Part shown: piece by piece, positions 26,002 to 34,318 of the stretch | How the letters are laid out: every line of letters starts with the position of its first letter | Numbering within the stretch: position 1 is the stretch's first letter | From: Algihabitans albus | GTDB taxonomy: Bacteria; Pseudomonadota; Alphaproteobacteria; Kiloniellales; DSM-21159 | DNA length: 64,000 nucleotides | Assembly (NCBI RefSeq): GCF_003572205.1 | Contig: NZ_QXNY01000002.1 | Coordinates: forward strand, 248,001 to 312,000 | Direction: 5' to 3' | Notes under the pieces: generated by a model | Told to the model about the DNA's origin: nothing | Databases searched by the model: none | Seen by the model: the letters and a program-made list of their open reading frames with translations, nothing else | Position numbers and translations under genes: made by a program

Positions 26002-26330
26002 CAGACGAGCGCCCCACCGCCGAAATCGAAGAACGTCAGGAAGAAAGACGAAGCGGCGAAGGCGATGGAGATGCCGAAAACGATCTGCACCAACCGCCGG
26101 AAGCCGCCGCTGGAATCACCGAAGGCGAGCGTGAGCCCGGTGATGATAATGATGATGACCGCGACGATCTTGGCAACAGGACCTTCGATCGATTCCAGAA
26201 TCGCCTGTAGAGGTTCTTCCCACGGCATGCCGGAGCCCGCCGCATGAGCCGGGTCCGCGATCAGGAAGCCGAGCACGAGCGCTGTGACGTAATAGGGCCA
26301 GCGCGGATAGAGGGTTGAGGTGCGAGTCAT
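26001..26330 (-). CDS. trbC: Conjugal transfer pilin TrbC (VirB2-like)
   Basis: 109 residues from the ATG at 26330, overlapping the trbB stop. The signal peptide ends AHAAGSG near residue 32. Two hydrophobic helices follow (VAKIVAVIIIIITGLTLAFG and LVQIVFGISIAFAASSFFLTFF) with the short positive loop GDSSGGFRRL between them, as in TrbC/VirB2 prepilins. It is the major pilus subunit. Confidence 0.94.
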   Translation of the reverse strand: MTRTSTLYPRWPYYVTALVLGFLIADPAHAAGSGMPWEEPLQAILESIEGPVAKIVAVIIIIITGLTLAFGDSSGGFRRLVQIVFGISIAFAASSFFLTFFDFGGGALV

Positions 26331-27295
26331 GAGGGGTCTCCATAGTGGCTGAGGGCGTAATCGTTTTGGGCGTCGAGGCCGGTGACGCGGGCGAGTTCGG
26401 CAAGGCGCCGGTCGGCGCCGCGGCCCGCGAGCACAGCGACGAGGTCGATTGTCTCGGCGATCAGCGCGCGTGGGACGGTGACGACGGCTTCTTGGATGAG
26501 CTGTTCTAGGCGGCGCAGCGCGCCGACGGCGGAGCCGGCATGGATCGTGCCGATGCCGCCCGGATGACCCGTTCCCCAGGCCTTCAGGAGATCGAGCGCC
26601 TCGGATCCGCGCACCTCGCCGATGGGGATGCGATCCGGGCGCAGGCGCAGCGATGAGCGCACGAGATCGGAGAGGGTCGCCACGCCGTCCTTGGTGCGCA
26701 ACGCGACCAGATTGGGCGTCAGGCATTGCAGCTCGCGCGTGTCCTCGATGAGCACGACGCGGTCGGAGGATTTGGCGACTTCGGCGAGGAGCGCATTGGT
26801 CAGCGTCGTCTTGCCGGTCGACGTGCCCCCGGCGATCAGAATGTTGCGGCGCTCTGCGACGGCGGTACGAAGCGCTTCCGCTTCGGCGTCCGACATGATC
26901 CCGGCGGCCACATAGTCGTCGAGCGTGAACACTGCGACCGCAGGCTTGCGGATCGCAAAGGCCGGTCCCGCGACGACCGGCGGCAACAGCCCCTCAAAGC
27001 GTTCCCCCGTCTCGGGCAGCTCGGCGGAGACGCGTGGATTACCGGCGTGCACTTCAGCACCGACGTGGTGCGCGACGAGCCGGACGATCCGCTCACCATC
27101 GGCCGGCGCCAGCCGCTTGCCCGTGTCCGCCAGGCCTTGCTTGAGGCGGTCGAGCCAGAGCCGGCCGTCCGGGTTGAGCATGATCTCGATAACAGCCGGG
27201 TCGTCGAGCCAGGTGCCCACATGCGGCCCAAGCGCGGTGCGGAGCATGCGGGAGCCGCGCTTGATCGCTTCTGTTCTGAAAGGTTGGACGGTCAT
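26327..27295 (-). CDS. trbB: P-type conjugative transfer ATPase TrbB (VirB11-like)
   Basis: 322 residues. Walker [10 protein letters not shown] lies at 156-164, then [14 protein letters not shown] and the His box [39 protein letters not shown]. It is a hexameric traffic ATPase at the cytoplasmic face. First gene of the mating-pair operon, so the operon promoter lies in 27296-27497. Confidence 0.96.
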   Translation of the reverse strand: MTVQPFRTEAIKRGSRMLRTALGPHVGTWLDDPAVIEIMLNPDGRLWLDRLKQGLADTGKRLAPADGERIVRLVAHHVGAEVHAGNPRVSAELPETGERFEGLLPPVVAGPAFAIRKPAVAVFTLDDYVAAGIMSDAEAEALRTAVAERRNILIAGGTSTGKTTLTNALLAEVAKSSDRVVLIEDTRELQCLTPNLVALRTKDGVATLSDLVRSSLRLRPDRIPIGEVRGSEALDLLKAWGTGHPGGIGTIHAGSAVGALRRLEQLIQEAVVTVPRALIAETIDLVAVLAGRGADRRLAELARVTGLDAQNDYALSHYGDPS

Positions 27296-27438
27296 TCGCG
27301 GCCCCGCAGTTGCTTACGGGGTCGACTAAGAAGACCGCTATTGGGCCGCGATCAACAGACGTGAAGGCGTAGTAGGGCTATGGCGCGCAAAGACAGGCAA
27401 TAGCGTAGGGCGTTGAAGGTGGAAGGGCTTCCGGACCG

Positions 27439-27463
27439 ACCTGCCGTTCATCGAACGGCAGGT
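27439..27463. terminator. Strong hairpin between the LysR gene and trbB
   Basis: An 11-bp perfect stem (ACCTGCCGTTC and GAACGGCAGGT) with a 3-base loop. It lies 35 bases past the stop of the minus-strand LysR gene and 144 bases before the trbB start. No T-run follows, so it may be a weak terminator shielding the trb operon from LysR transcription, or a binding site for a regulator. Confidence 0.45.
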
Positions 27464-27497
27464 GTCCGAGAACCCTTCACATAAAACGCCGATATTG

Positions 27498-28478
27498 TCA
27501 CGGCCTACGCATGGTCGTGTTGTGGCCCCCGTTTTCTTTCACGCACTCTTCGATGCATTGCCGCATCCAGATATGAGCCGGGTCGCGATCCGTCCGCTCA
27601 TGCCAGGCGATGCAATAGGTGAATCCCATGGTGTCCGGCATGTCCACGACCTGGACATCCGCCATCTCAGCCACGAGTTCGGCCACACGCCGTGCCATAC
27701 ACAGTACGTGATCGGATTGGCTGACAAGAAGTGGTCCAGCGAGAAAATAGGGAGTGAGGAACGAACCAGATTGGCCCGCACCAGTGAGTTCAAGAAGCGG
27801 ATCGTCGACCCCCCGTCTAGCGCCTTCAGGATAGGTCAGCAGAACGCGAGGCAATTCGGCAAGCCGCGTTACTGGAACGGTGCCATGTTCGTCGCGGTGT
27901 GCGAGGACCGGGTGATCGCGGCGTACGACGCAGGCGAAACGTTCCTGGAAGAGAACATTCTGCCGAAAGCCTTTCGGAAGTGTTTCGTCGGTGTAGAGCG
28001 CTAGGTCCAGATACCCTTCCTCGAGTTCGTTGAGTGTGGACGTGTCGAACGTCCGGATATCGATCGAAACTCCCGGAGCCCGAGCGCGCAGGTCACGCGC
28101 GACGGGTGCCAACACTACCGCCGCACCATAGTCTGTCGTTGCAATTCGAAACGTTCTCTCCGATGCGGCCGGGTCAAAGCCGCCAGCCGAGAACAGCCTC
28201 TCGGCCGAAGAGAGCGCATCTGCCAAGAGCGGAACGAGCTCAACCGCCCTTGCAGTGAGAACGCTGCCACCGCCGGATGCACGCACAATTAGGGGGTCAT
28301 CGCCAAGCGCGCGGCGCAACTGAGCAAGGAGCCGACTGGCCGCAGGCTGGCTAAGCCCGAGCGCCTCGCCCGACCGGGTTACGCTTCGCGTTTCAAGCAG
28401 CAGCGAGAGAAATCGTAGGGCGCGAATGTCGATGTGGCCAAAGCCATATTCATTTGCTTTTTGCATGGCGGTTATCAT
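27498..28478 (-). CDS. LysR-type transcriptional regulator
   Basis: 326 residues. The HTH lies at residues ~16-74 (IDIRALRFLSLLLETRSVTRSGEALGLSQPAASRLLAQLRRALGDDPLIVRASGGGSVLTARA) and the effector domain follows (RTFRIATTDYGAAVVLAPVARDLRARAPGVSIDIRTFD), of the NodD/PbpY-like group. The C-terminus IAWHERTDRDPAHIWMRQCIEECV is also found as isolated remnants at 9277 and 14064. It is divergent from the NTF2-like gene at 28630, and the dyad CATGC-N10-GCATG at 28496-28515 is the likely operator. Confidence 0.88.
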   Translation of the reverse strand: MITAMQKANEYGFGHIDIRALRFLSLLLETRSVTRSGEALGLSQPAASRLLAQLRRALGDDPLIVRASGGGSVLTARAVELVPLLADALSSAERLFSAGGFDPAASERTFRIATTDYGAAVVLAPVARDLRARAPGVSIDIRTFDTSTLNELEEGYLDLALYTDETLPKGFRQNVLFQERFACVVRRDHPVLAHRDEHGTVPVTRLAELPRVLLTYPEGARRGVDDPLLELTGAGQSGSFLTPYFLAGPLLVSQSDHVLCMARRVAELVAEMADVQVVDMPDTMGFTYCIAWHERTDRDPAHIWMRQCIEECVKENGGHNTTMRRP

Positions 28479-28495
28479 CTAATCGTCATTTTTCA

Positions 28496-28515
28496 CATGC
28501 GCAAGCTATTGCATG
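28496..28515. promoter_or_regulatory. Candidate LysR operator
   Basis: CATGC-N10-GCATG lies 18 bases upstream of the LysR start and 115 bases before the NTF2-like gene. Spacing and position suit a LysR autoregulatory site. The right half TTGCATG is also present in the perfect palindrome at 31614-31634. Confidence 0.4.
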
Positions 28516-28629
28516 GTGTCGGTGCCTGTTTTAGCGCGCCCGCCCTTTGGAAAAGCAGGTACCGCAGGCATCTCTAGCCGCGGCAAAAGCGCCGCGGAGA
28601 ACAGTTCCAATAATTAGCGGAGCAGCACG

Positions 28630-29088
28630 ATGCCACTTTTGGTTCAGGATCACGGTCCCAAGGAAGATGTCGAGGCCATCCGCGCCCAGTGCGAAGGGTG
28701 GATTGCAGCATTCATTGCAAAGGATGTAGACAAGATTCTGACTTACTACGCACCGGGAGACGAATTGATTTCCTACGATATCATGCCGCCCCTCGAGTAT
28801 TCCGGCCTCGAAGTCTACCGGGAGAGCTGGAAGAATTTTTTCGGTTCTTTTCAAGGAGACCCGGGCTTCGAGCACAGGGATATGCAGATCAAGTGCTCTG
28901 GGGATGTCGGTTTCGTCACCAACCTCATCCGTGTCTCGGGCAATATGGGCGGCAAGGACGCCAGCATGTGGCTGCGCGAAACCCACTGCTTTCAAAAAAT
29001 CGACGGAACCTGGCTGCTGGTCCACGATCACGTATCCGTACCGATGGATATGGCTTCAGGCAGGGCTCTGACCGATCTCACGCCGTAA
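28630..29088 (+). CDS. NTF2/SnoaL-like protein
   Basis: 152 residues with the NTF2-like cone fold pattern: an N-terminal helix (DVEAIRAQCEGWIAAFIAKDVDKILTYYAPGDELISYD), a central helix (GLEVYRESWKNFFGSF) and the last strands (GFVTNLIRVSGNMGGKDASMWLRETHCFQKIDGTWLLVHDHVSVPMD). Members are small-molecule isomerases, dehydratases or binding proteins. No signal peptide. It is divergently transcribed from the LysR gene and probably under its control. Confidence 0.85.
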   Translation: MPLLVQDHGPKEDVEAIRAQCEGWIAAFIAKDVDKILTYYAPGDELISYDIMPPLEYSGLEVYRESWKNFFGSFQGDPGFEHRDMQIKCSGDVGFVTNLIRVSGNMGGKDASMWLRETHCFQKIDGTWLLVHDHVSVPMDMASGRALTDLTP

Positions 29089-29196
29089 ACCGACGAAAAT
29101 GCATGTCACGCATTGGTCGTGGCGGGCAGAACCACCGCCCCAGAACCTTCCACGAAGCGCGATGCGCCGCGCTGGCATGCAGGGCGGCGCCCCGTG

Positions 29197-30138
29197 TCAG
29201 TTCATGTGTTTAGCCAGCCAGGCCAGAATTGGCTGCGGCCTCCGTTGAAACTCCATATAGCCGTCCCACCGAACGGACGAATTCTCTATCCAGTGCAGGT
29301 ACTTCTCGTCCGTCGGTATGTTGTCGTAGACGGCCTGCACGTCGTCCTCTCGCGTCAGAGCATCGTTCTTCACCTGCATCACGAAGGTCGGGACTTGGAC
29401 GCTCACGGCCCAGTCAGGCGGGCGCATGTCCTTGAAACGGATACTGGCTGCAAGGAAGATCTCATCGTCAAGCTGGTCCAGCCAGTCGCCCAAGCCCAGT
29501 AAATGAAGGATGCGTGCGTTCACGACACCGACCGAAAGCGGCTGGCAGGCTATCAGGCATTTTACGTCCTCGAGCTCTGTGGGTTCAGTATACATCGCAA
29601 ACAGTGTCGCGTTGCATCCGTTGCATTTGGAGAAGAGACCGACCGACATGGTGCGAAGGTCATCGCGGCTTCGCGCATAAGCGAGCGAACCGATTACGTC
29701 GCGCGCTTCGAAACGTCCGCCGCTATTCAACCCGCCGTTGGCAGAACCGCTCATACCGTAATTGCGTTCGTCATAGGTCAAAACGTTGTAGCCGGCATCG
29801 TGCAGGATGCGATAGTCGCTCACATAGTCGACTTCGAAATCGTTTCCGCCGAGTACGCCCATTGATCGCCAAGGCTCTAGGTGCGATGGGAAACCATACC
29901 GATTGAACGACATCGGGTGGTTGCAGATGACCAATTTATCCGAACCGTTAGCGGGAATGAACCACGCTTCAAGCGGCACGCCGTCCTGCGACGGGAAAGT
30001 TACGTTTTCGAACTCAAGCTCGTAGTCGGCCGGCGTCTTGAGCAATGGCGAGCGAATTGGATGCGCCCAATGCTGTGCGATGTCTTTCAACGTTTGGCGA
30101 ATCTCACTCTCTGTCCTTGGCTTCTCTTCATTCATCAT
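29197..30138 (-). CDS. Alpha/beta hydrolase with cysteine at the nucleophile position
   Basis: About 313 residues from the ATG at 30138 (ATG-ATG-AAT-GAA); a longer start at 30219 is open but lacks support. Alpha/beta hydrolase elements are seen: VTFPSQDGVPLEAWFIPANGSDKLVICNHPMSFNRYG (oxyanion strand), AGYNVLTYDERNYGMS, and the elbow SVGLFSKCNGCNATLF. The usual G-x-S-x-G is replaced by S-K-C-N-G, so the nucleophile may be Cys, as in dienelactone hydrolases (inference). A late acid segment VKNDALTREDD follows. The likely role is hydrolysis of a small ester or lactone. Confidence 0.78.
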   Translation of the reverse strand: MMNEEKPRTESEIRQTLKDIAQHWAHPIRSPLLKTPADYELEFENVTFPSQDGVPLEAWFIPANGSDKLVICNHPMSFNRYGFPSHLEPWRSMGVLGGNDFEVDYVSDYRILHDAGYNVLTYDERNYGMSGSANGGLNSGGRFEARDVIGSLAYARSRDDLRTMSVGLFSKCNGCNATLFAMYTEPTELEDVKCLIACQPLSVGVVNARILHLLGLGDWLDQLDDEIFLAASIRFKDMRPPDWAVSVQVPTFVMQVKNDALTREDDVQAVYDNIPTDEKYLHWIENSSVRWDGYMEFQRRPQPILAWLAKHMN

Positions 30139-30256
30139 CTGATCTCGCAAATATGTCCCTCGGCGCGTGAAATCGCAGGCAAACCCGATTGACGGACTCT
30201 CGAGGCATTCCTCCGGCAACCATGACTTCCCCTTTAACTTCCGGCATCACACCGAC

Positions 30257-30454
30257 TTACGATACGGCGTCTGCCGTGCGCGATGTGCCCAACAACTCCC
30301 AGTGAAGAACCAGCAGGCACGGCACGACGAATACCATTAACAGACCGCTGAACAGCGTTCCGAAGCCAAGCACGATGGCCATGTACGCGCTATTTGTCGG
30401 GACGATCTCGGCATCTTGCTTCATTGCGCGCTTCGCTCCAAGTCTCCAAATCAT
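30257..30454 (-). pseudogene. RND permease, C-terminal remnant
   Basis: The frame reads AYMAIVLGFGTLFSGLLMVFVVPCLLVL, the last membrane segment of an RND efflux permease, then a short tail to the stop. Nothing of the other ~1000 residues is present. It is not an obvious copy of the intact permease at 3509. Confidence 0.55.
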
Positions 30455-30485
30455 AAGAGCGAGGCCACCTTGTCGACCAAACCGA

Positions 30486-31049
30486 TTATGTCCGGCGCGG
30501 CACGAAGCGTGCGGCTTGAAGACCAAGCAGGAGGGCGACGTAGATGTAGGCCTCCGTCGGGTTGAATGCGGACATCGCCCAATGGATAATGACGAGCGCA
30601 GAGGCGATGTAGACCGATGCGTGCAAACGCTTCCAGTTGTGCCGAAGCGCGCGCACCGAAGCGTCGTTGCTGGTCGCGGCGAGGATGACGAAGATGAAGA
30701 AAGCGAGCCAGCCAGTTGCCAGCCAGATTTCCTGACTCTCGGTAACGATACGCTGCAACTCGCCCTTGCGCACAAGATAGACGCCAGTGTGGAGCGCGGC
30801 GTAGCCGAAGCTTGCTACTCCGAGATCGCGTCGGCGCCGCACGAGAAAGCGTGTTAGTTTCGTCGCCCCGAGCAGACGGCGCAGCGGTGTCACGGCCAGG
30901 GTCGCGATGAGGAGTTGGACGGACCACAGCCCGGTCCGCGAGACGATTTCGCCATAGGTCCAGTTGTCGGTGATCCAGCCGAGGATCGAAATGAATCCCG
31001 GCACGGCGAGCACCACCCACAATAGCGGCCTGCCGTTTCCCTTCGCCAT
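30486..31049 (-). CDS. Ferric reductase-like transmembrane protein (MsrQ-like)
   Basis: 187 residues with about five membrane helices. It keeps the haem-binding histidines expected of the ferric-reductase/MsrQ fold: ASFGYAALHTGVYLV (about residue 101) and LRHNWKRLHASVYIASALVIIHWAMS (two His on facing helices). MsrQ feeds electrons through haem b to the periplasmic methionine sulfoxide reductase MsrP, but no MsrP gene is next to it. The upstream partner is instead a helix-hairpin-helix protein, 11 bases away on the same strand. The electron acceptor is therefore unknown. Confidence 0.82.
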   Translation of the reverse strand: MAKGNGRPLLWVVLAVPGFISILGWITDNWTYGEIVSRTGLWSVQLLIATLAVTPLRRLLGATKLTRFLVRRRRDLGVASFGYAALHTGVYLVRKGELQRIVTESQEIWLATGWLAFFIFVILAATSNDASVRALRHNWKRLHASVYIASALVIIHWAMSAFNPTEAYIYVALLLGLQAARFVPRRT

Positions 31050-31060
31050 CGCCAGCCGCG

Positions 31061-31525
31061 CTAGTCGTTGAGGACGACATAGGATCGAAGACGTGCGACC
31101 TCCGCGTCGTCGACATATTTGCCGATCTCGCGGTTGAACTGTTCGATATCGCCATAGGGGCGATACTCCTCGAACTCATGGATCATGCGGCTCGTCATTC
31201 CGGGGATGAGCGCGATCTCCTCGGCGGTTGCCGCATTCAGATCGACCGGTAGAAAAAGCTGCTCATAGATGCGGGGCTTCTGGTCGCCTTCGACCTCACT
31301 GGAGACGACGGCATCGAACTGCGCCGTGCGCTCGAATGGCCGCGCCTCCACAATGGCTTGCGCAACCGCCTCGGGGAGCCCGTCCACGTCAGCCAGTTCG
31401 GTTGCGGTGGCGGTGTTCGGGTTGAGGCGCGCGTCAGCGTCTTGTCCGAAGGACGGAAACGTGGCCGCGAAGACCACCGACGCTGCGAAGAGCGTCGGAC
31501 GGATAAGGGAAAGGAGCGTTCTCAT
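31061..31525 (-). CDS. Exported helix-hairpin-helix protein (ComEA-like)
   Basis: 154 residues with a signal peptide (LIRPTLFAASVVFAATFPSFG, residues ~8-28). Two HhH-type modules follow: LNPNTATATELADVDGLPEAVAQAIVEARPF and VDLNAATAEEIALIPGMTSRMIHEFEEYRPY, each with the turn xGLP/xGMT. Such domains bind DNA (ComEA) or proteins; a periplasmic pair like this is often annotated as ComEA-related. It is the first gene of an operon with the MsrQ-like gene, preceded at 31614-31634 by a perfect palindrome. Confidence 0.8.
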   Translation of the reverse strand: MRTLLSLIRPTLFAASVVFAATFPSFGQDADARLNPNTATATELADVDGLPEAVAQAIVEARPFERTAQFDAVVSSEVEGDQKPRIYEQLFLPVDLNAATAEEIALIPGMTSRMIHEFEEYRPYGDIEQFNREIGKYVDDAEVARLRSYVVLND

Positions 31526-31613
31526 TGGGTCTTTCTTTCGGTTTGATCTCGTTGCGTTCAGATTGCACTACCAGATCAATCGGTATGCACTGAATGACCC
31601 ATTCCGGATTAAC

Positions 31614-31634
31614 GTCATGCAAAAATTGCATGAC
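31614..31634. promoter_or_regulatory. Perfect palindrome upstream of the HhH/MsrQ operon
   Basis: GTCATGCAA and TTGCATGAC arms (9 bp each) around AAA, 88 bases upstream of the HhH start. It is probably the operator of a dimeric regulator. The half-site TTGCATG also occurs in the LysR promoter dyad at 28496-28515, hinting at common control. Confidence 0.55.
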
Positions 31635-31855
31635 GGCGTGCAATATACTATCGCACTGCCTCTAGTCTGATTGATGCATGCCGCTCATCGCCTCAGGTAC
31701 CGAACCGGAGGCGATGCGTTCGACCAACTCGGCACGCAGAAGGCTAGCGATCTTTGCCGTGTCCTGCATTGGAAAGTGCAACTATCAACCTTATCCCGGG
31801 GCCGCGCTCCTGTAACAGAGTGGCACTGGAAGTCTGGGGCTCAAACTCAAAGCGG
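31635..31855. other. Gap with a tiny open frame
   Basis: A 35-codon minus-strand frame at 31662-31769 (MQDTAKIASLLRAELVERIA..., ending in SVPEAMSGMHQSD) looks like the coding tail of a lost gene. I cannot assign it. Otherwise nothing is recognised. Confidence 0.3.
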
Positions 31856-32278
31856 TCATTGGTTCGTCGACGAGCGATTGCCCTCTTCGGAGACCTCTTT
31901 CGTCAGGGTGCTCCCTTTCGCCAGCCGTCGCCCCAGCGCCTCGACGAAGCCATCATAGCGTTCGCGCCCCTTCGCTTGCGCTGCGTCCCGCATCGTATCG
32001 GGCAGCGGCGGCGTCGTGGTGAGCCAGAATTTTACGAACAGCGCGAGCGCCTCGGTCGAGATGGTGAGATCACGCTCCAACCGTTCGATGGCGCGGGTGA
32101 GCCGGTCGAGCCTGCGGACGATGGCGGCTTCACGCTGATCGGCGCCGTCGGGCGAGAGGTAGGATGCAAGCGCCGCCTCGACGATCTGCGACTTGGAGAC
32201 CTTGCGTCGCGCCGCGAGGCTTTCCAGCTCGCCCGTCAGTATCGGATCGAAATACACGTTGAGGCGGTCCTTCTTCAT
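31856..32278 (-). CDS. Ribbon-helix-helix (CopG-type) protein of the transfer region
   Basis: 140 residues from the ATG at 32278 (ribosome site GAGAGG). The N-terminus MKKDRLNVYFDPILTGELESLAARRKVSKSQIVEAALASYL is an RHH DNA-binding domain. The rest is helical, with RRLDRLTRAIERLERDLTISTEALALFVKFWL. It follows traG directly. Small RHH proteins in this position may act as relaxosome accessory (TraD/MobC-like) or regulatory factors; which one is not decidable here. Confidence 0.8.
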   Translation of the reverse strand: MKKDRLNVYFDPILTGELESLAARRKVSKSQIVEAALASYLSPDGADQREAAIVRRLDRLTRAIERLERDLTISTEALALFVKFWLTTTPPLPDTMRDAAQAKGRERYDGFVEALGRRLAKGSTLTKEVSEEGNRSSTNQ

Positions 32279-32289
32279 CCCGGTCCCTC

Positions 32290-34296
32290 TCAAAGCTCGA
32301 TGCCGTCTTCGGGGTCGAGCGAGGCCTGACGCGCCACGCCGCGGAACCGGTCCTGAAGTTGCTTCGCCCGCTGAGCATCGTCGTCAGGCTCGTCATCCAG
32401 GGCGGCGAACTCTTCGCGCGCGGGCGCGGGACGATCCGGCGCGATCGCCTCGTGTTCGGGGATCTCCGGCTCGCGCCGGACGCCGCCATCGGCGTCCCCG
32501 TCATCAGCGGCTTGGCTGGTCGAACCAGCGGGCTCAGGAGCGATGGGCGGCGCGGACGACCAGTCGTCAGCGTTGCAGGCGGGCTTCGCCTCGACCGCGC
32601 TGCGCGACTCAGGCGGCAGCAGAATGCGCGCCTGTAATTGCGGGTCTTTAAAGTAGCGCGCCTTCTGCGCCCGGATGGGCGGCGCGCCGGAGACGAGCAC
32701 CAACTCCTCGTGGGGCGGGAGCTGCATGATCTCGCCGGGCGTCAGAAGCGGCCGCGCCGTCTCCTGACGTGAGACCATGAGATGACCGAGCCAGGGGCTG
32801 AGCCGGTGGCCGGCATAGTTCTTCATCGCGCGCATCTCGGTCGCCGTGCCGAGGGCGTCCGAGACGCGCTTGGCGGTGCGTTCGTCATTGGTGGCGAAGG
32901 CCACGCGCACATGGCAGTTGTCGAGGATCGCGTTGTTTTGGCCGTAGGCTTTTTCGATCTGATTGAGCGACTGGGCGATCAGGAAGGCTTTCAGTCCGTA
33001 CCCGGCCATGAAAGCGAGCTGGCTCTCGAAGAAGTCGAGCCGGCCAAGCGCGGGAAACTCGTCGAGCATCAAGAGCAGGCGATGCCGGCGTTTCGCGTGT
33101 AGGTCTTCCGTCAGCCTGCGGCCGATCTGATTGAGGACGAGGCGCACGAGTGGCTTGGTCCGGCTGATGTCGGACGGCGGCACGACGAGATAGAGCGTCG
33201 CGGGTCTGTCTCCTTCGATCAGGTCATGGATGCGCCAGTCGCAGCGGTTGGTCACCCTGGCGACGACGGGATCGCGATAGAGCCCGAGGAAGCTCATGGC
33301 GGTCGAGAGCACACCCGAGCGTTCGTTGTCCGACTTGTTCAACAATTCCCGCGCGGCCTGAGCAACCACAGGGTGCGGTCGGTCGCCAAGATGCGGCGTC
33401 TTCATCATCGCGGTCAGGGTCGCCTCGATGGGCCGACGCGGATCGGAGAGGAAGGCGGCGACGCCGGCGAGCGTCTTGTCCGCCTCGGCGTAGAGGACGT
33501 GGAGGATCGCGCCGACGAGCAGCGCGTGGCTGGTCTTCTCCCAATGGTTCCGTCTCTCCAACAGCCCTTCCGGATCGACCAGAATGTCGGCGACGTTCTG
33601 GACGTCGCGCACTTCGCTGTCGCCGCGCCGAACTTCGAGCAGCGGATTGTAGGCGGCGCTCGCCGGATTGGTGGGATCGAACAGCAGCACCCGGCTGAAG
33701 CGGGACCGCCAGCCGGCAGTGAGCTGCCAGTTCTCGCCCTTGATGTCGTGGACGATCGCCGAGCCCGGCCAGGTCAGGAGCGACGGGACGACCAGCCCGA
33801 CGCCCTTGCCCGACCGTGTAGGGGCGAAGCAGAGCACATGCTCGGGGCCGTCATGCCGGAGATAGCTGCGCTCGAACCGGCCGAGGACCACGCCGTCGGG
33901 ATCGAGCAGCCCGGCCGCCGCAACGTCCTTCGTCTCGGCCCAGCGCGCCGAGCCGTAGGTGGTGACGTCCGAGGCCTCACGGGCGCGCAGGACGGAAAGG
34001 AAGATGGCGACGACGATCGACATGATGCCGCCTGCGCCGGCGATGATGGCGCCTTCGACGAAGACCCTCGGCGCATAAGCGTCGTACCAATACCACCACC
34101 AGAAGAAGGCGGGCGGCACATAGACCGGCCAGCCGAAGAGTGAGAACCAGGGCTCGCCGAGTTCCGGCTGAAAGCCGAGCCGCCACGCCGTCCACTGGGT
34201 CGCGGTCCAGACGAAGAGCAGTGCGACCAAGCTGACGATCAAGATCTGACCCCAGAGGATCTTGGTGGCGGGGGATTGGGGGTCGCGTTTCGTCAT
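32290..34296 (-). CDS. traG: Type IV coupling protein TraG (VirD4-like)
   Basis: 668 residues. N-terminal membrane helices lie near residues 15-35, 52-75 and 80-102. Walker A APTRSGKG is at 158-165 within a VirD4 block (HVLCFAPTRSGKGVGLVVPSLLTWPGSAIVHDIKGENW), and Walker B is LLLMLDEFPALGRLDFFES, followed by LIAQSLNQIEKAYG. The acidic C-terminus (residues ~560-640) is variable. It hands the relaxase-DNA complex to the Trb channel. It follows the relaxase gene by 22 bases. Confidence 0.96.
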   Translation of the reverse strand: MTKRDPQSPATKILWGQILIVSLVALLFVWTATQWTAWRLGFQPELGEPWFSLFGWPVYVPPAFFWWWYWYDAYAPRVFVEGAIIAGAGGIMSIVVAIFLSVLRAREASDVTTYGSARWAETKDVAAAGLLDPDGVVLGRFERSYLRHDGPEHVLCFAPTRSGKGVGLVVPSLLTWPGSAIVHDIKGENWQLTAGWRSRFSRVLLFDPTNPASAAYNPLLEVRRGDSEVRDVQNVADILVDPEGLLERRNHWEKTSHALLVGAILHVLYAEADKTLAGVAAFLSDPRRPIEATLTAMMKTPHLGDRPHPVVAQAARELLNKSDNERSGVLSTAMSFLGLYRDPVVARVTNRCDWRIHDLIEGDRPATLYLVVPPSDISRTKPLVRLVLNQIGRRLTEDLHAKRRHRLLLMLDEFPALGRLDFFESQLAFMAGYGLKAFLIAQSLNQIEKAYGQNNAILDNCHVRVAFATNDERTAKRVSDALGTATEMRAMKNYAGHRLSPWLGHLMVSRQETARPLLTPGEIMQLPPHEELVLVSGAPPIRAQKARYFKDPQLQARILLPPESRSAVEAKPACNADDWSSAPPIAPEPAGSTSQAADDGDADGGVRREPEIPEHEAIAPDRPAPAREEFAALDDEPDDDAQRAKQLQDRFRGVARQASLDPEDGIEL

Positions 34297-34318
34297 AGGG
34301 GACTCTTTCCTTCGCGGC

